From: Longimonas halophila
GTDB taxonomy: Bacteria; Bacteroidota; Rhodothermia; Rhodothermales; Salinibacteraceae
Assembly: GCF_002554705.1 (NCBI RefSeq)
Contig: NZ_PDEP01000017.1
Coordinates: 1-40,053 of the forward strand
Direction: 5' to 3'
Length of the DNA stretch: 40,053 nt
Position numbers and translations under genes: made by a program. Position 1 is the first letter of the stretch. Each line of letters begins with the position of its first letter. Under the pieces are notes generated by a model. It was not told where the DNA came from. It ran no database searches and saw nothing but the letters and a program-made list of their open reading frames with translations. Below are positions 8,441-18,831 of the stretch, one piece after another.

Positions 8441-11400
8441 ATGGTTTGGAAAAGGTTATACACACTACTCACTTGTTTTGCCCTGGGCGCGGCCCTGTTC
8501 GGGGCGGCCCCGGCTGCTGCCCAGCAAACGGGCACCATCACAGGCACTGTCACCGACAGCGAGACGGGCGAGGCCTTACCGGGGGCGAACGTTGTCGTCC
8601 CCAACTCGCCCATCGGTACAAGCACCGGCGTTGACGGCACCTACAGCCTGTCGATAGAGCCCGGCACGTACACGCTGCGCGCATCGTTCGTGGGGTATAG
8701 CGCTTCAACAGAAGAAGACGTTACCGTAACAGAAGGCGAAACCGTCGAGCTCGATTTTGCGCTGGCGACGGGCACGTCGCTGGACGAGATCGTCGTGGTG
8801 GGATACGGTGAGCAAGAACGGGGTGAATTGACGACCTCCATCTCCTCGATTTCGGAAGACGACCTCGCCAACCGGTCGCTTACCGATCCCACGGAAGCGC
8901 TTCAAGGCACCATTCCCGGTCTTGTCGTCACGCAGAACTCGGGGAGTCCCGGACAGGGATTTAGCGTACGGATTCGCGGCATCGCCTCGCCCGGCAACAA
9001 CGATCCGCTCTACGTAGTCGACGGGCTACCCTTGCCCGATCGTCCTGACTACCTGAATCCTAACGACATTGCCTCCATCGACGTGATTAAGGATGCAGCA
9101 GGCGCTGCCATCTACGGCACGCAAGGGGCCAACGGCGTTATCCTTATTACCACCAAGAAAGGGCAAGCGGGGGAAACACGAGTCAGCTTTAACGCGCAGT
9201 ACGGGGCATCCGAAGTTCCGGGCCAGCTCGACATGGCCGAGGCCGCCGAGTATGCGACCTTACGCAACGAAGCCGCTATCAACGCCGACCAGGCCCCTGT
9301 CTACGAGAATCCAACTGCGCTGCGTGGGCAATCAACCAACTGGCAAGACGAAATCTTTCAAACGGGCACATTCCAGAAGTACAGCTTGGGTGTTTCGGGA
9401 GGAGGCGACGGCTTTAGCTTCCGCGTGAGCGGCGACTTCACTGACGAAACGGGTATCGTTAAAACGTCGGACTTCCGGCAGATTAACTTCCGTATCAACA
9501 CCGAATACACGTCGGAATCTGGACTCTTCACGGTTGGCGAAAACCTTTCGATCGGGCGAGACTTTCGCAACACAGTCCCCGAGGGCAATGACGTCAGCAA
9601 CTTCCTGATTCAGACGCTGCAGTTCTCACCCGCGCAGCCGGTCCGCGATCCATCGCTCAACACGACCGATAACTACACCTTCAGCCGGTTTGGCAACAAC
9701 GCCAACAACCCGGTGGCTGTGCTCGACTTCAACAACTCGGAAGACCGCGCGACTCGCCTTGCCGGTAACGTATTTGCCGACCTGATGCCGATCGACGGCC
9801 TCACGCTGCGTTCAGACTTTGGCCTCGACTTGCGCTACGGCGACAACTACTCGTTTACACCGACCTATGAGGTCAGTCCTACGTTTAGAAACACCATCAA
9901 TGGCGTAAATCGGTACAGCGATCAACGTACGTCCCTAATATGGACAAATACGGCAGAGTATAGCCGGGTCTTTGGTGAGCAGCACGATGTAACCGTGCTG
10001 GGTGGTACGTCTGCTGAATGGAATACGTACGAGTTTGTGTCGGCAGGGGCTCAGGTTCTGCCGAGTGAAGATCCCTCACTGCGCTACTTGGATCAAGCTG
10101 ATGGAAGCCAGAGCGCGGGTGGAAATCTTGAACAGTCGCGCCTCCTGTCGTACTTCAGCCGTTTAAACTATAGCTATGGTGGTCGCTACCTGGCTACGAT
10201 TGTGGCCCGCTACGACGGCTCGACCCGGTTTGGTGAAAACAAACGATTTGGATTTTTCCCCTCGTTCTCGGCAGCGTGGCGCCTCTCGGAAGAGGACTTC
10301 ATGGATGACGTGGAGTGGGTGAACGACCTAAAGGTCCGTGGTGGCTACGGAATTAACGGGAACGATGCCATCGATGACTTCGCGTTCCTGACGACGATCG
10401 AAACCTTCCCTGCCTACATACTGGGTGAAGGCAACTTTACTCCTGGTGCTACGCTGGGCGGTGCGGGCAACCCCGACCTGCAGTGGGAAGAATCGCGACA
10501 GACCAGCTTTGGGCTGGATGCGACGCTGCTCGACCGCCTCAGCGTAAACGCTGAGTACTACGTCAAGAACACGAGCGACCTGCTCCTCGTCGTTCCGCAG
10601 CTTTCCACGAGCGGTGCGCAGCGGGACGGGCAGGTCCAGAACGCCGGCGACATTCAGAACAGCGGCTTTGAACTTGCTCTCAGCTGGAGCGACACCGCAC
10701 TCGACGGCGACCTGACGTACGACGTGGGCGCCAACATTGCCACTGTGAGCAATGAAGTGAAGAGCCTCGGTGCCAGTACCGGCATTGATCGTGGCAGCTA
10801 CCGCCAAGGCAACATTACACGCACCGTGGTGGGGCAGCCCATTGGTTCCTTCTACGGCTACGTAACCGACGGCCTCTTCCAGACGCAGGAAGAAGTCGAC
10901 GAGCACGCGTTTCAGTCTGGCGGCACCGCGCCGGGCGACATTCGCTTCCGCGACCTGAACGACGACGGCGTCATTAACGATGACGATCGCACGTTCATTG
11001 GCAACCCGTTCCCGGACTTCACCTATGGGATTAATGGCCGGGTGGCGTTTCGCGGGTTCGACCTGAGCGTCTTGCTTCAGGGCGTATCGGGCAACGAGCT
11101 GTTCGCGGCGTACGAGTACTACACGCTCGGCTCGGGCATCTTCAACCTCGAAGAAGACGCCCTGGATCGCTGGACCGGCCCCGGCACCAGCACGGATATG
11201 CCGCGCCTTACGGTAAGTGACCCTAACCTGAACACACGCATTTCGGATCGCTACGTGCGCGACGGATCGTACCTGCGCCTCAAAAACGTGACGTTTGGCT
11301 ATACCGTCCCCGATCGCCTGTTCGACGCGGTAGGCGCATCAGTGCGCAGCGCACGCGTTTTCGTGAGTGGGCAGAATCTGCTTACCCTGACCGGATACGA

Positions 11401-11512
11401 AGGCTTCGATCCTGAAATTGGAGAGCGTAACGGCGTTCTCGATCGCGGCATCGACCGGGGCGTGTACCCGCAGTCGCGCACCGTTACGGTTGGCCTCGAC
11501 TTTCAGTTCTAA
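8441..11512 (+). CDS. SusC/RagA-family TonB-linked outer-membrane transporter
   Basis: This 1023-residue outer-membrane barrel imports oligosaccharides with energy from TonB. A signal peptide (about 1-27, ending APAAAQQ) is followed by a CarboxypepD_reg-like beta-sandwich (about 30-115). The SusC-type segment EIVVVGYG (near residue 120) comes next, then the plug domain with RIRGIASPGNNDPLYVVDG (near 185-205), and a long beta-barrel ending in an aromatic residue (VTVGLDFQF), as barrel-assembly substrates do. Length and order are normal for SusC proteins, and no N-terminal STN signalling domain is present. It is the first gene of a run with susD, GH16 and GH3. Expression is probably controlled by the operators upstream and by the hybrid sensor. 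Confidence 0.96.
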   Translation: MVWKRLYTLLTCFALGAALFGAAPAAAQQTGTITGTVTDSETGEALPGANVVVPNSPIGTSTGVDGTYSLSIEPGTYTLRASFVGYSASTEEDVTVTEGETVELDFALATGTSLDEIVVVGYGEQERGELTTSISSISEDDLANRSLTDPTEALQGTIPGLVVTQNSGSPGQGFSVRIRGIASPGNNDPLYVVDGLPLPDRPDYLNPNDIASIDVIKDAAGAAIYGTQGANGVILITTKKGQAGETRVSFNAQYGASEVPGQLDMAEAAEYATLRNEAAINADQAPVYENPTALRGQSTNWQDEIFQTGTFQKYSLGVSGGGDGFSFRVSGDFTDETGIVKTSDFRQINFRINTEYTSESGLFTVGENLSIGRDFRNTVPEGNDVSNFLIQTLQFSPAQPVRDPSLNTTDNYTFSRFGNNANNPVAVLDFNNSEDRATRLAGNVFADLMPIDGLTLRSDFGLDLRYGDNYSFTPTYEVSPTFRNTINGVNRYSDQRTSLIWTNTAEYSRVFGEQHDVTVLGGTSAEWNTYEFVSAGAQVLPSEDPSLRYLDQADGSQSAGGNLEQSRLLSYFSRLNYSYGGRYLATIVARYDGSTRFGENKRFGFFPSFSAAWRLSEEDFMDDVEWVNDLKVRGGYGINGNDAIDDFAFLTTIETFPAYILGEGNFTPGATLGGAGNPDLQWEESRQTSFGLDATLLDRLSVNAEYYVKNTSDLLLVVPQLSTSGAQRDGQVQNAGDIQNSGFELALSWSDTALDGDLTYDVGANIATVSNEVKSLGASTGIDRGSYRQGNITRTVVGQPIGSFYGYVTDGLFQTQEEVDEHAFQSGGTAPGDIRFRDLNDDGVINDDDRTFIGNPFPDFTYGINGRVAFRGFDLSVLLQGVSGNELFAAYEYYTLGSGIFNLEEDALDRWTGPGTSTDMPRLTVSDPNLNTRISDRYVRDGSYLRLKNVTFGYTVPDRLFDAVGASVRSARVFVSGQNLLTLTGYEGFDPEIGERNGVLDRGIDRGVYPQSRTVTVGLDFQF

Positions 11513-11618
11513 CGGCTGTGTGCTGGGGCCTTGCCCCTCCTGCTCTTGCGTAGATCGCATGGGGCCGCCCGGGCCCCAGCGCTCTGCTTCCCATTATACC
11601 AGACTTTGCTCCATCCTC

Positions 11619-13196
11619 ATGATGTTATCTCTCCTACAAACGGCCCGCTCGCGCATTGCCACAGGGCGTGCGCTCCTGCTCTGCACGCTCCTCCTTGGGG
11701 CGGGCGTGTGGACCGGATGCGACAACATGCTCGACATCGAACCGCAGGGCGAACAGACCAGCGCCAGCTTCTTCACCAGTGCCGACGACGCCAACCGCGC
11801 CCTTGCTGGCGCCTACGATGCCCTCCAGCAGCAGTACGAGGTGCCCACCTACCAGGGCGCGCCTACGTTTCTGGCTGGATACGACATGGTGTTCGGCGAA
11901 GTGGCCTCCGACAACGCCTTTAAAGGCGGTGAGAGCCAGAACGACCAGCCCGACATCGACGATGTGCAGTCCTTTACGGTGAATCCGAACAACCTCTACA
12001 TCGGCAAGATGTGGAGTAGTCTCTACGAAGCCGTAACGCGCTCAAACCGCATCCTTAACAACGTTCCGGATATCGAGATGGACGAGGCGGAGCGGGCCGA
12101 CATTCTTGCACAGGCACGCTTCATCCGGGCCTATGCCAACTTCTATCTGCTGCAGGCCTTCGGCATGGACCCCGACAGCAACAACGGTCCGGGCATTGTG
12201 CTGCTCACCGGTGAGGTAACCATCGGCAATGCCGACCAGCCGCGCTCTCCTGAACCTGAAGTGTGGACGCTGATTGAGGACGACCTGCGTGCTGCCGCGC
12301 AGGAGCTGCCCACGAAGGGCGAACTCAGCTCTTCCGAATACGGACGCGCCACGATGGGGGCGGCCAACACGCTGCTGGTGAAAGCACACATCTTCCAGAA
12401 AGAGTGGAGCGAGGCGGAGACGCTTGCGCGCCAGGTGATCAACTCGGGCGAATACCGCCTGGCCGACGACTTTGGCGGCATCTTCCGCACCAGTGGTGAA
12501 CATGGACCGGGCTCGATCTTCGAGATCAACTACGCCCAGGATGCCAATGAAATTGAAGGCTACTACGGCAACGTGTGGCAGGCCAGCCGCAGCACCTGGG
12601 GCTTCGGCTTTAAGCAGCCCACACAGGACTTGGTGGATGCGTTTGACAGCAACGACCCCCGACTGGATGCGACAATCATCTTTGACGGTGAGGTCATGCC
12701 CGATGGAACGACGGTTGGCGGAGCAACCAGCCGCTCCGGGTATCACAACGAAAAAATCTGGATACCCCAGGACCTATACCCGTCGAATCAGGGCGTGGGT
12801 GACTACGAAGGGCCGAGCAACGTGCGCTACCTGCGCTTCGCAAACTTGCTGCTGTGGCACGCAGAGGCGGCCAACGAACTGGGCAACGCCCCCGCCGCAC
12901 TCGAATCCTTGAACCGCGTGCGAGAACGCGCCCGCCAAAACGCAGACAATCCGTCTGGCGTGCTCCCCGACATCACCACCACGAATCAAAGCGAACTGCG
13001 TGAGGCCATCTATCGCGAGCGCCGGCTGGAGTTTGCTATGGAAGACCTGCGCTTCTTCGATCTGATGCGCCAGGGACGCGCCGACGAGGTGCTGAGTGAT
13101 GCCGGGTTTGTGGCCGGTACCCACGAGCGTATGCCTATCCCGCAGCGCGAGATCGACCTCAGTGATGGTGCCCTGCAGCAGAACCCGGGCTACTGA
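11619..13196 (+). CDS. SusD/RagB-family glycan-binding lipoprotein
   Basis: This 525-residue surface lipoprotein would act as the lid of the SusC channel and bind the incoming glycan. The N-terminus has a lipoprotein signal with lipobox ending WTGC (lipidated Cys34). The mature start DNMLDIEPQGEQTS is typical of the family. Helical TPR-like segments follow (ARFIRAYANFYLLQAFG near 170), and the C-terminal SusD signature is present (LRFANLLLWHAEAANELG, then YRERRLEFAMEDLRFFDLMR). Two adjacent ATG codons (11619 and 11622) are possible starts; the frame is open further upstream but overlaps susC. It lies 106 bp after susC in the same direction. Confidence 0.95.
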   Translation: MMLSLLQTARSRIATGRALLLCTLLLGAGVWTGCDNMLDIEPQGEQTSASFFTSADDANRALAGAYDALQQQYEVPTYQGAPTFLAGYDMVFGEVASDNAFKGGESQNDQPDIDDVQSFTVNPNNLYIGKMWSSLYEAVTRSNRILNNVPDIEMDEAERADILAQARFIRAYANFYLLQAFGMDPDSNNGPGIVLLTGEVTIGNADQPRSPEPEVWTLIEDDLRAAAQELPTKGELSSSEYGRATMGAANTLLVKAHIFQKEWSEAETLARQVINSGEYRLADDFGGIFRTSGEHGPGSIFEINYAQDANEIEGYYGNVWQASRSTWGFGFKQPTQDLVDAFDSNDPRLDATIIFDGEVMPDGTTVGGATSRSGYHNEKIWIPQDLYPSNQGVGDYEGPSNVRYLRFANLLLWHAEAANELGNAPAALESLNRVRERARQNADNPSGVLPDITTTNQSELREAIYRERRLEFAMEDLRFFDLMRQGRADEVLSDAGFVAGTHERMPIPQREIDLSDGALQQNPGY

Positions 13197-13307
13197 TTCA
13201 TTCGGCGTTTTGCCGCCGCTGCCGCTTGGGCGATTGAGCTGCAGCGTGCGGCGTGTACGATGCCCCGCGCCTCCTCCGCTACCCTTTTGCTTTGTACGAT
13301 GATTGCC

Positions 13308-15941
13308 ATGTATACCCTTTTACCCTCTTCCTGGCCTCGAACCGCGCTGTTTAGTGCGGTGGCCCTTGCGGCGCTGCTGGTTACCAGTGGCCTCATAACG
13401 GGCTGTGACCAGAGTCCCATGAACGACGATGGCGACAACGTTATCACGGCGAACTCGCAACGTATATCGTTCGAGGTAACGCCTGGCACGCCCGATACCA
13501 CCCAGCAGCTCACGCTTACGTACACATCGCTGGGCAGCCGTCCGCGTCCCGAAGGCGAGGTGCCCGCGCCGTTCAGCATCTCGGCAGCGGAGGACACCGG
13601 TTCCCCTGATAACGGAACCAGCGTGTTCGACGTCACCTTTTCGCCCTCCGACGAGATCACCACCTTCGTTGAGCCCATCCGTTTCAACGCAGACGGACGC
13701 ACCATTACCGTCCAGCTATTTGGCGATGTGGGCTTCGATGATACCCTCATCACAGACTACCTCGGCGGGGGCGTTGTCGATGCCGAGGTCGGACCGGCCG
13801 CCGACCCCCTGCCTCCCATCTTCTTCTTTAATGGCATTGCAGGGGCCAGCATCGTAGACGGCCAGTTGAATGTTGAAGGCGACGAAACCGGCGGCCCTAA
13901 CGCGTTTCCAGGATTGTCCCACAGCCTGAATGAAGTTGTTGACTTTACCGATACGCAGGTTGTCGTGGCTCGCATGAAGGTCTCCGAAGACAGCCCCGGC
14001 CCGGCCTTTGTGCGTCTGGCCTTAAACACCGCCGACGGCCCCGACGCCAACGCCAGCATCGCACCGCTCGTTAAAGAAGTGCCTGCCGACGGCGAGTACC
14101 GGGAGTACTACTTTGACTTCCGCGGCAATTTCGCGCAGTTCGATGGGCAGCCTGCCGATCCGAGCATTGTTAGCGAGGCTGTGCTGCTCGTGAACGACGG
14201 CGGTTCGCTTGGCTTCCTGGGGCGCTCCGATACCTTCACGGGTACCCTGTCCATTGCTCGCCTGGCGCGCCGTGGCGACATTCCGGGTGAAGACGATGGC
14301 GGCAACGGCGGTGGAGACGAAAACACGCCGCCCTCCGTTAGCTTCAGCATCGAACCCAGCGCGCCCCTGGTCGGCGAGTCGGTTACCTTCACCGACAACT
14401 CGACCGATGACGGCATGATCGCCTCTCGCGAGTGGGACTTCGGCGACGGCACCACCGCAACCGGTGCCGAGGCGTCGCACACCTACAGCGAAGCAGGCGA
14501 CTACACCGTTTCGCTTACCGTGACCGATGACGAAGGCGCCTCGTCCGATGCCACCCAGACCGTCACGGTTGCCGCTGATAACGGCAACGGCGGCGGCACC
14601 AGCGACTTCCGTGGTGATGACGACGGCGACGGGCAGATTGTGTTCGACGACTTCGAGGATGGCACTGAAGAAGGCGAGTACTTCACCTTTGCAGGCGGCG
14701 GGGCCGGAATTGGGCTGGCTGAAACTGAGGATGTGCCCATGGAAAGCAGTGGTACCACTGCGCTCGAAGCTACGATCGAAGGAGGCGAAGGCGGCGGCTT
14801 TGCGGGATACGGCAAAGGCACCGGCAGCGATATTGAGGTGCAAGGCCTCGACCTTTCGGACCTCGGCGATGACCCGTACCTCACGATGTACATCCGGTCA
14901 AATGCCACCGTGCCGTATACGTTGGAGATCAACCTGCAGGAAGATCAGGACGGCAATGGCACGTTCGACGGCAGCGGGCCCGTAGACGATGAGTTCCAGT
15001 ACGACTACGCGGTCAGCCCCGACGCCTCGGGCTACACGCGCATCAGCGTTCCGCTTAGCGCCTTCGTCGACGACAATGCGGTAAACAACGGCGGCGACGG
15101 CGAACTGTCGTCGCGCATCGCCAACCTCATTTTCGCCATCGCCAATCTGCCCGGCGAGACGTTCACGTTCACCGTGGACGATATCATCTACTCCGACACC
15201 GACCTTGGCTCGGACGAAACCGTGCAGAGCGCGTGTGGCGACGACTACGAACTCTTCTTTGAGGACAACTTCAACGAACCCAACGAGGAGTTCTGGGATC
15301 GCGGCAATGCCACGTTCAATGGCAACCTCGCCTACTTCCGTCCGGAAAACGTCACGTATGAGGACGGCAAGATGATACTCAACCTGCGGGAAGAGCAGTA
15401 CCAGGGCCGCCCGTACACCGGGGCCGAACTGCGCACCGACAACCAGGACGGTTTCTACGGCTACGGCTGCTACGAGGTGCGCATGAAGTCCGCCGGACCC
15501 AGCGGCACGGTGTCCTCCTTCTTTGGCTACCGGTACAACCCGTGGCAAGAGATCGACATTGAGGTGGTGGGCAAAAACAACAACTCGATGCTCACGAATA
15601 TCTACTTCAACGAAGGGCCTGAGGGCGAACCGAACAACGACGCCTATCAGGTGCCGCCCTTCCCCGAAGGCGTAGGGCTGAGCTATGATGCCTCCGAAGA
15701 GTTCCACAACTACGCCTTCGAATGGCTGCCGGGCGAGATCAAGTGGTACCGCGACGGTCAGCTGGTGAAGCAGGCCACCGTGGAGGGCGCCAGCCCGAAC
15801 GAGATTCCCGACATTGACATGCAGATCATGATGAATCTGTGGGTGTCGGATTCGCCCAGCTTTGCCGGAGAGATCGACGATAGCAATTTCCCGGTGCGCT
15901 CCGAATACGACTGGGTCCGTTTCTATCGTCCGGTCGAATAA
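13308..15941 (+). CDS. GH16 beta-glucanase lipoprotein (lichenase-type) with PKD domain
   Basis: This is an 877-residue secreted glycosidase. The N-terminal signal has a lipobox ending ITGC (Cys33), so it is probably surface-anchored. A region of unknown fold (about 40-330) leads to a PKD domain (about 342-423, WDFGDG at 376-381). A beta-sandwich, carbohydrate-binding-like region follows (about 445-633). The catalytic GH16 domain (about 645-877) has EIDIE with nucleophile Glu748, Asp750 and acid/base Glu752. The motif lacks the extra residue usual in laminarinases. The surroundings (YNPWQEIDIEVVGK, later HNYAFEWLPGEIKWYRDG and QIMMNLW) closely match bacterial licheninases, so mixed-linkage beta-1,3-1,4-glucan is the likely substrate. 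Earlier in-frame ATGs at 13260 and 13299 are also possible; 13308 gives the most usual signal peptide. Confidence 0.9.
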   Translation: MYTLLPSSWPRTALFSAVALAALLVTSGLITGCDQSPMNDDGDNVITANSQRISFEVTPGTPDTTQQLTLTYTSLGSRPRPEGEVPAPFSISAAEDTGSPDNGTSVFDVTFSPSDEITTFVEPIRFNADGRTITVQLFGDVGFDDTLITDYLGGGVVDAEVGPAADPLPPIFFFNGIAGASIVDGQLNVEGDETGGPNAFPGLSHSLNEVVDFTDTQVVVARMKVSEDSPGPAFVRLALNTADGPDANASIAPLVKEVPADGEYREYYFDFRGNFAQFDGQPADPSIVSEAVLLVNDGGSLGFLGRSDTFTGTLSIARLARRGDIPGEDDGGNGGGDENTPPSVSFSIEPSAPLVGESVTFTDNSTDDGMIASREWDFGDGTTATGAEASHTYSEAGDYTVSLTVTDDEGASSDATQTVTVAADNGNGGGTSDFRGDDDGDGQIVFDDFEDGTEEGEYFTFAGGGAGIGLAETEDVPMESSGTTALEATIEGGEGGGFAGYGKGTGSDIEVQGLDLSDLGDDPYLTMYIRSNATVPYTLEINLQEDQDGNGTFDGSGPVDDEFQYDYAVSPDASGYTRISVPLSAFVDDNAVNNGGDGELSSRIANLIFAIANLPGETFTFTVDDIIYSDTDLGSDETVQSACGDDYELFFEDNFNEPNEEFWDRGNATFNGNLAYFRPENVTYEDGKMILNLREEQYQGRPYTGAELRTDNQDGFYGYGCYEVRMKSAGPSGTVSSFFGYRYNPWQEIDIEVVGKNNNSMLTNIYFNEGPEGEPNNDAYQVPPFPEGVGLSYDASEEFHNYAFEWLPGEIKWYRDGQLVKQATVEGASPNEIPDIDMQIMMNLWVSDSPSFAGEIDDSNFPVRSEYDWVRFYRPVE

Positions 15942-16263
15942 CCACGTTCGGCAGCGTCATTCGAGGCGCTGACCTGCTTCGTCTCCCGCCGCCCGTTCCA
16001 CGGCCTGCTATCGTGCGTTGTGCATCGGCACGGTAGCGGGCTGGTGGTGGATATGCCGCCGGCTTGGTGGGGTACGCAAGACATAGGCGGATGCGACGGG
16101 TGCGGTGCCAGGATGGTCTGGTGCGCGTCCCTCCACCGCCGTTGTGTTGCACACGATGCTGTTTCGGCCCCCACGCTTGTTTTGATGCTCCCCTTTTGTT
16201 CAGTGCGCCGCTCCTGCTATGGCGGTGCTCCATACGCTTCGTTTCCAAGCTGACCCCTGCCCT
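15942..16263. other. Intergenic gap between GH16 and GH3 genes
   Basis: I see no gene, terminator or operator in this 322-bp gap. It is GC-rich, and open frames on both strands give no recognisable protein. The gap is long for an operon, so the GH3 gene may have its own promoter. Confidence 0.4.
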
Positions 16264-18798
16264 ATGATCGCTTTTTATGGTGCGGCCCCTTGCCTGAGCA
16301 AGCCGCTGCATGTTCTTGTCCCTTTGCTTATTGTGCTGACCACACTGGCCGGATGCACGCAAACGAACTCCTCTCGCATGACCGAGGCCGACTCAGACAC
16401 CACTACAGCCGCGGTGTCTTCGAATGCGTTGAGCCAGACCGGAGCGCGTGCCTCTGAAGAAGGGGTGACGATGCCGCTGGATCGCGACGTGTCGCTTTTG
16501 GAGATGAGCACGCCGCCGGTTGGCCTGTCGGCACAGTCGAGCGGGGCGTTCATTCGTGAGGTTGTGGCTGACAGCACCGGATCGAGCGTAGAAAACCTGG
16601 ATGCGCGCGTCGACTCGCTACTCAGCCGCATGACGCTTGAAGAGAAGGTCGGCCAGATGATGCAGCTGGAACTGGGCATGGCCACCGATGCCGAGCCCTT
16701 CCCGCAGCCGATCAATTCCGAGAAGCTGCGTCGCATTGTACAGGATTACCATGTGGGCTCCATCTTGAACGTGGTCAATGCTGCGTTTACGACCGAGCAC
16801 TGGCACGAGGTACTCACCGCGGTGCAAGACGAAGCGCGCCAAACGCGGCTGGGAATCCCGGTGCTTTACGGCATCGACGCGGTGCATGGGGCGAATTACA
16901 CGCAAGAGGCGGTGCTCTTTCCACAAAATCAGGGATTGGCCGCCACCTGGAACGTGGCGCTGGCTGAAGAGAGCGGCGTCATCACCGCACGTGATGTGCG
17001 GGCCAGTGGCATCCCCTGGAATTTCTCGCCCGTGCTTGACGTAGGCCGCGATCCGCGCTGGCCGCGCCTCTACGAAACGTTTGGCGAAGACGCCCACCTG
17101 ACCAGTGCTATGGGGCTGGCACTGCAACGCGGCATGCAAGGTACCGACCTGAGCGATCCGGCGCATGTAGCCGCCGCGGCCAAGCACTTTATCGGCTACT
17201 CAGGCTCCGAAAGTGGACGCGACCGCACCCCGGCACGCATTTCTAACATCGAGCTGCGCGAGCAGTACCTGCGTCCGTTTCAGGATGCGGTAGACGCCGG
17301 TGTGGCTTCCATCATGGTTAACTCGGGGGAAGTCAACGGCGTGCCGGTACACGCCAGCCGCTACCTGCTTACCGAAGTGCTACGCGAGGAGCTTGGCTTC
17401 GACGGCGTTGTGGTTACGGACTGGCTCGACATCAAGAAGCTGGTGTCGCTGCACGAGGTGGCGCCCAACGAACGCCAAGCTACGAAGATGGCCATTGAGG
17501 CAGGCATTGACATGAGCATGGTGCCCTCGGACGTGTCGTTCTTTGAGCACTTGGTGGCGCTGGTTGAAGATGGAGAGGTCACCGAAGCCCGTATCGACGC
17601 CTCCGTGCGGCGCATCTTACGGCTGAAGTTTGCGCTGGGTCTGTTTGAGGACCCGCTGCCCGGCCTCGATTTGGCCGACGAGGTTGGCAACGAGCGCGAT
17701 CGTCGCGTGGCGCTGCAAGCCGCCCAGGAATCTGTCACGCTGCTGCGCAATACGGATGCTTTGCTCCCGCTCTCCCCCGACCAGAACGTGCTCGTTACCG
17801 GGCCCACCGCGCACTCCATGCAGTCGCTCAACAACGGCTGGACGTACACCTGGCAGGGCGGCGGACGCGCGCAGGAGCTCTTCCACGACGGGCGGCCTAC
17901 GCTCATGGAGGCGATGCGCGAGCATGCCGGTGCCGATCAGGTGCAGTATGTGCCCGGCGCCACGCTGACGGCCCCCGACCAGTTACGCGAAGCCGTTGCT
18001 GCGGCTACGGAGTCTGATGTCGCCGTGGTGGCTGTGGGCGAGGGGGCGTACGCCGAAACCGCAGGCAACCTTCCGCACTCGCTCATGCTACCCGTGGCAC
18101 AGCGCCGACTCATCCGCGAGATTGCCGCCACCGGCACGCCTGTCGTGCTGGTGATGATACAAGGCCGTCCCCGCACGCTTGGTGATGCGCATGAAGAGGC
18201 GCAGGCCATGGTAACGGCCTACAATCCGGGTACCGAAGGTGGGCAAGCCCTGGCCGATGTGCTGTACGGCACCGTCAACCCCTCGGGCCACCTGCCCTAC
18301 ACGTACCCGAGCCGTCCCACCGGCTATGCGCTCTACGACCACAAGCCCAGCGAGCGCCTCTCTGCCGACTTCGCTGATAGCGGAGCCGAGCCACTCTTCC
18401 CCTTTGGACACGGCGAGTCGTACACTACCTTTGCTTATCGCGACCTCCAGGTCGATACGCCTGAAGCCGCGCTCGACTCGCTCAATGCAGGGCACACGGT
18501 GGATGTACGCGTAACGGTGGAGAACACCGGCTCGCGCACAGGCCAAGACGTGGTGCAGCTCTACCTGCGCGACGAGGTGGCCTCGGTGACGCCCGCGGCG
18601 CGGAAGCTTAAGCGCTTTACCAAGGTCGAACTGGCCCCTGGTGCATCCGAAACCCTGACCTTTACACTGCGCGCTGAAGACTTCCGCCTCATTGGGCGCT
18701 CGGGCACGCCGGTTCTTGAACCGGGTGCATTTCGCCTGCAGGTGGATACGCTCGAAGCGCCGTTCTCGGTAACGGAGCAGGTACCCGTTACGCCCTGA
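16264..18798 (+). CDS. GH3 beta-glucosidase lipoprotein (BglX-like)
   Basis: This 844-residue family-3 glycosidase releases glucose from the non-reducing end of beta-glucan oligosaccharides. ATG 16264 is preferred over the upstream ATG 16219 because the lipoprotein signal follows directly, with lipobox LAGC (Cys31). After a disordered, Ser/Thr-rich linker, the (beta/alpha)8 domain begins near residue 115 (SRMTLEEKVGQMMQ) and includes the substrate-binding GIDAVHG and KHFIGY segments. The catalytic nucleophile is Asp386 in VVTDWLD. The alpha/beta sandwich domain (NNGWTYTWQGG, YNPGTEGGQALADVLYG) and a C-terminal FnIII-like domain (about 740-840) complete the usual BglX order. It is the last gene of the beta-glucan locus, followed by a strong terminator. 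Location is the periplasm or outer surface. Confidence 0.95.
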   Translation: MIAFYGAAPCLSKPLHVLVPLLIVLTTLAGCTQTNSSRMTEADSDTTTAAVSSNALSQTGARASEEGVTMPLDRDVSLLEMSTPPVGLSAQSSGAFIREVVADSTGSSVENLDARVDSLLSRMTLEEKVGQMMQLELGMATDAEPFPQPINSEKLRRIVQDYHVGSILNVVNAAFTTEHWHEVLTAVQDEARQTRLGIPVLYGIDAVHGANYTQEAVLFPQNQGLAATWNVALAEESGVITARDVRASGIPWNFSPVLDVGRDPRWPRLYETFGEDAHLTSAMGLALQRGMQGTDLSDPAHVAAAAKHFIGYSGSESGRDRTPARISNIELREQYLRPFQDAVDAGVASIMVNSGEVNGVPVHASRYLLTEVLREELGFDGVVVTDWLDIKKLVSLHEVAPNERQATKMAIEAGIDMSMVPSDVSFFEHLVALVEDGEVTEARIDASVRRILRLKFALGLFEDPLPGLDLADEVGNERDRRVALQAAQESVTLLRNTDALLPLSPDQNVLVTGPTAHSMQSLNNGWTYTWQGGGRAQELFHDGRPTLMEAMREHAGADQVQYVPGATLTAPDQLREAVAAATESDVAVVAVGEGAYAETAGNLPHSLMLPVAQRRLIREIAATGTPVVLVMIQGRPRTLGDAHEEAQAMVTAYNPGTEGGQALADVLYGTVNPSGHLPYTYPSRPTGYALYDHKPSERLSADFADSGAEPLFPFGHGESYTTFAYRDLQVDTPEAALDSLNAGHTVDVRVTVENTGSRTGQDVVQLYLRDEVASVTPAARKLKRFTKVELAPGASETLTFTLRAEDFRLIGRSGTPVLEPGAFRLQVDTLEAPFSVTEQVPVTP

Positions 18799-18831
18799 TT
18801 CTGAGGGATGCGGTACATTCTGAAGCAGAAG

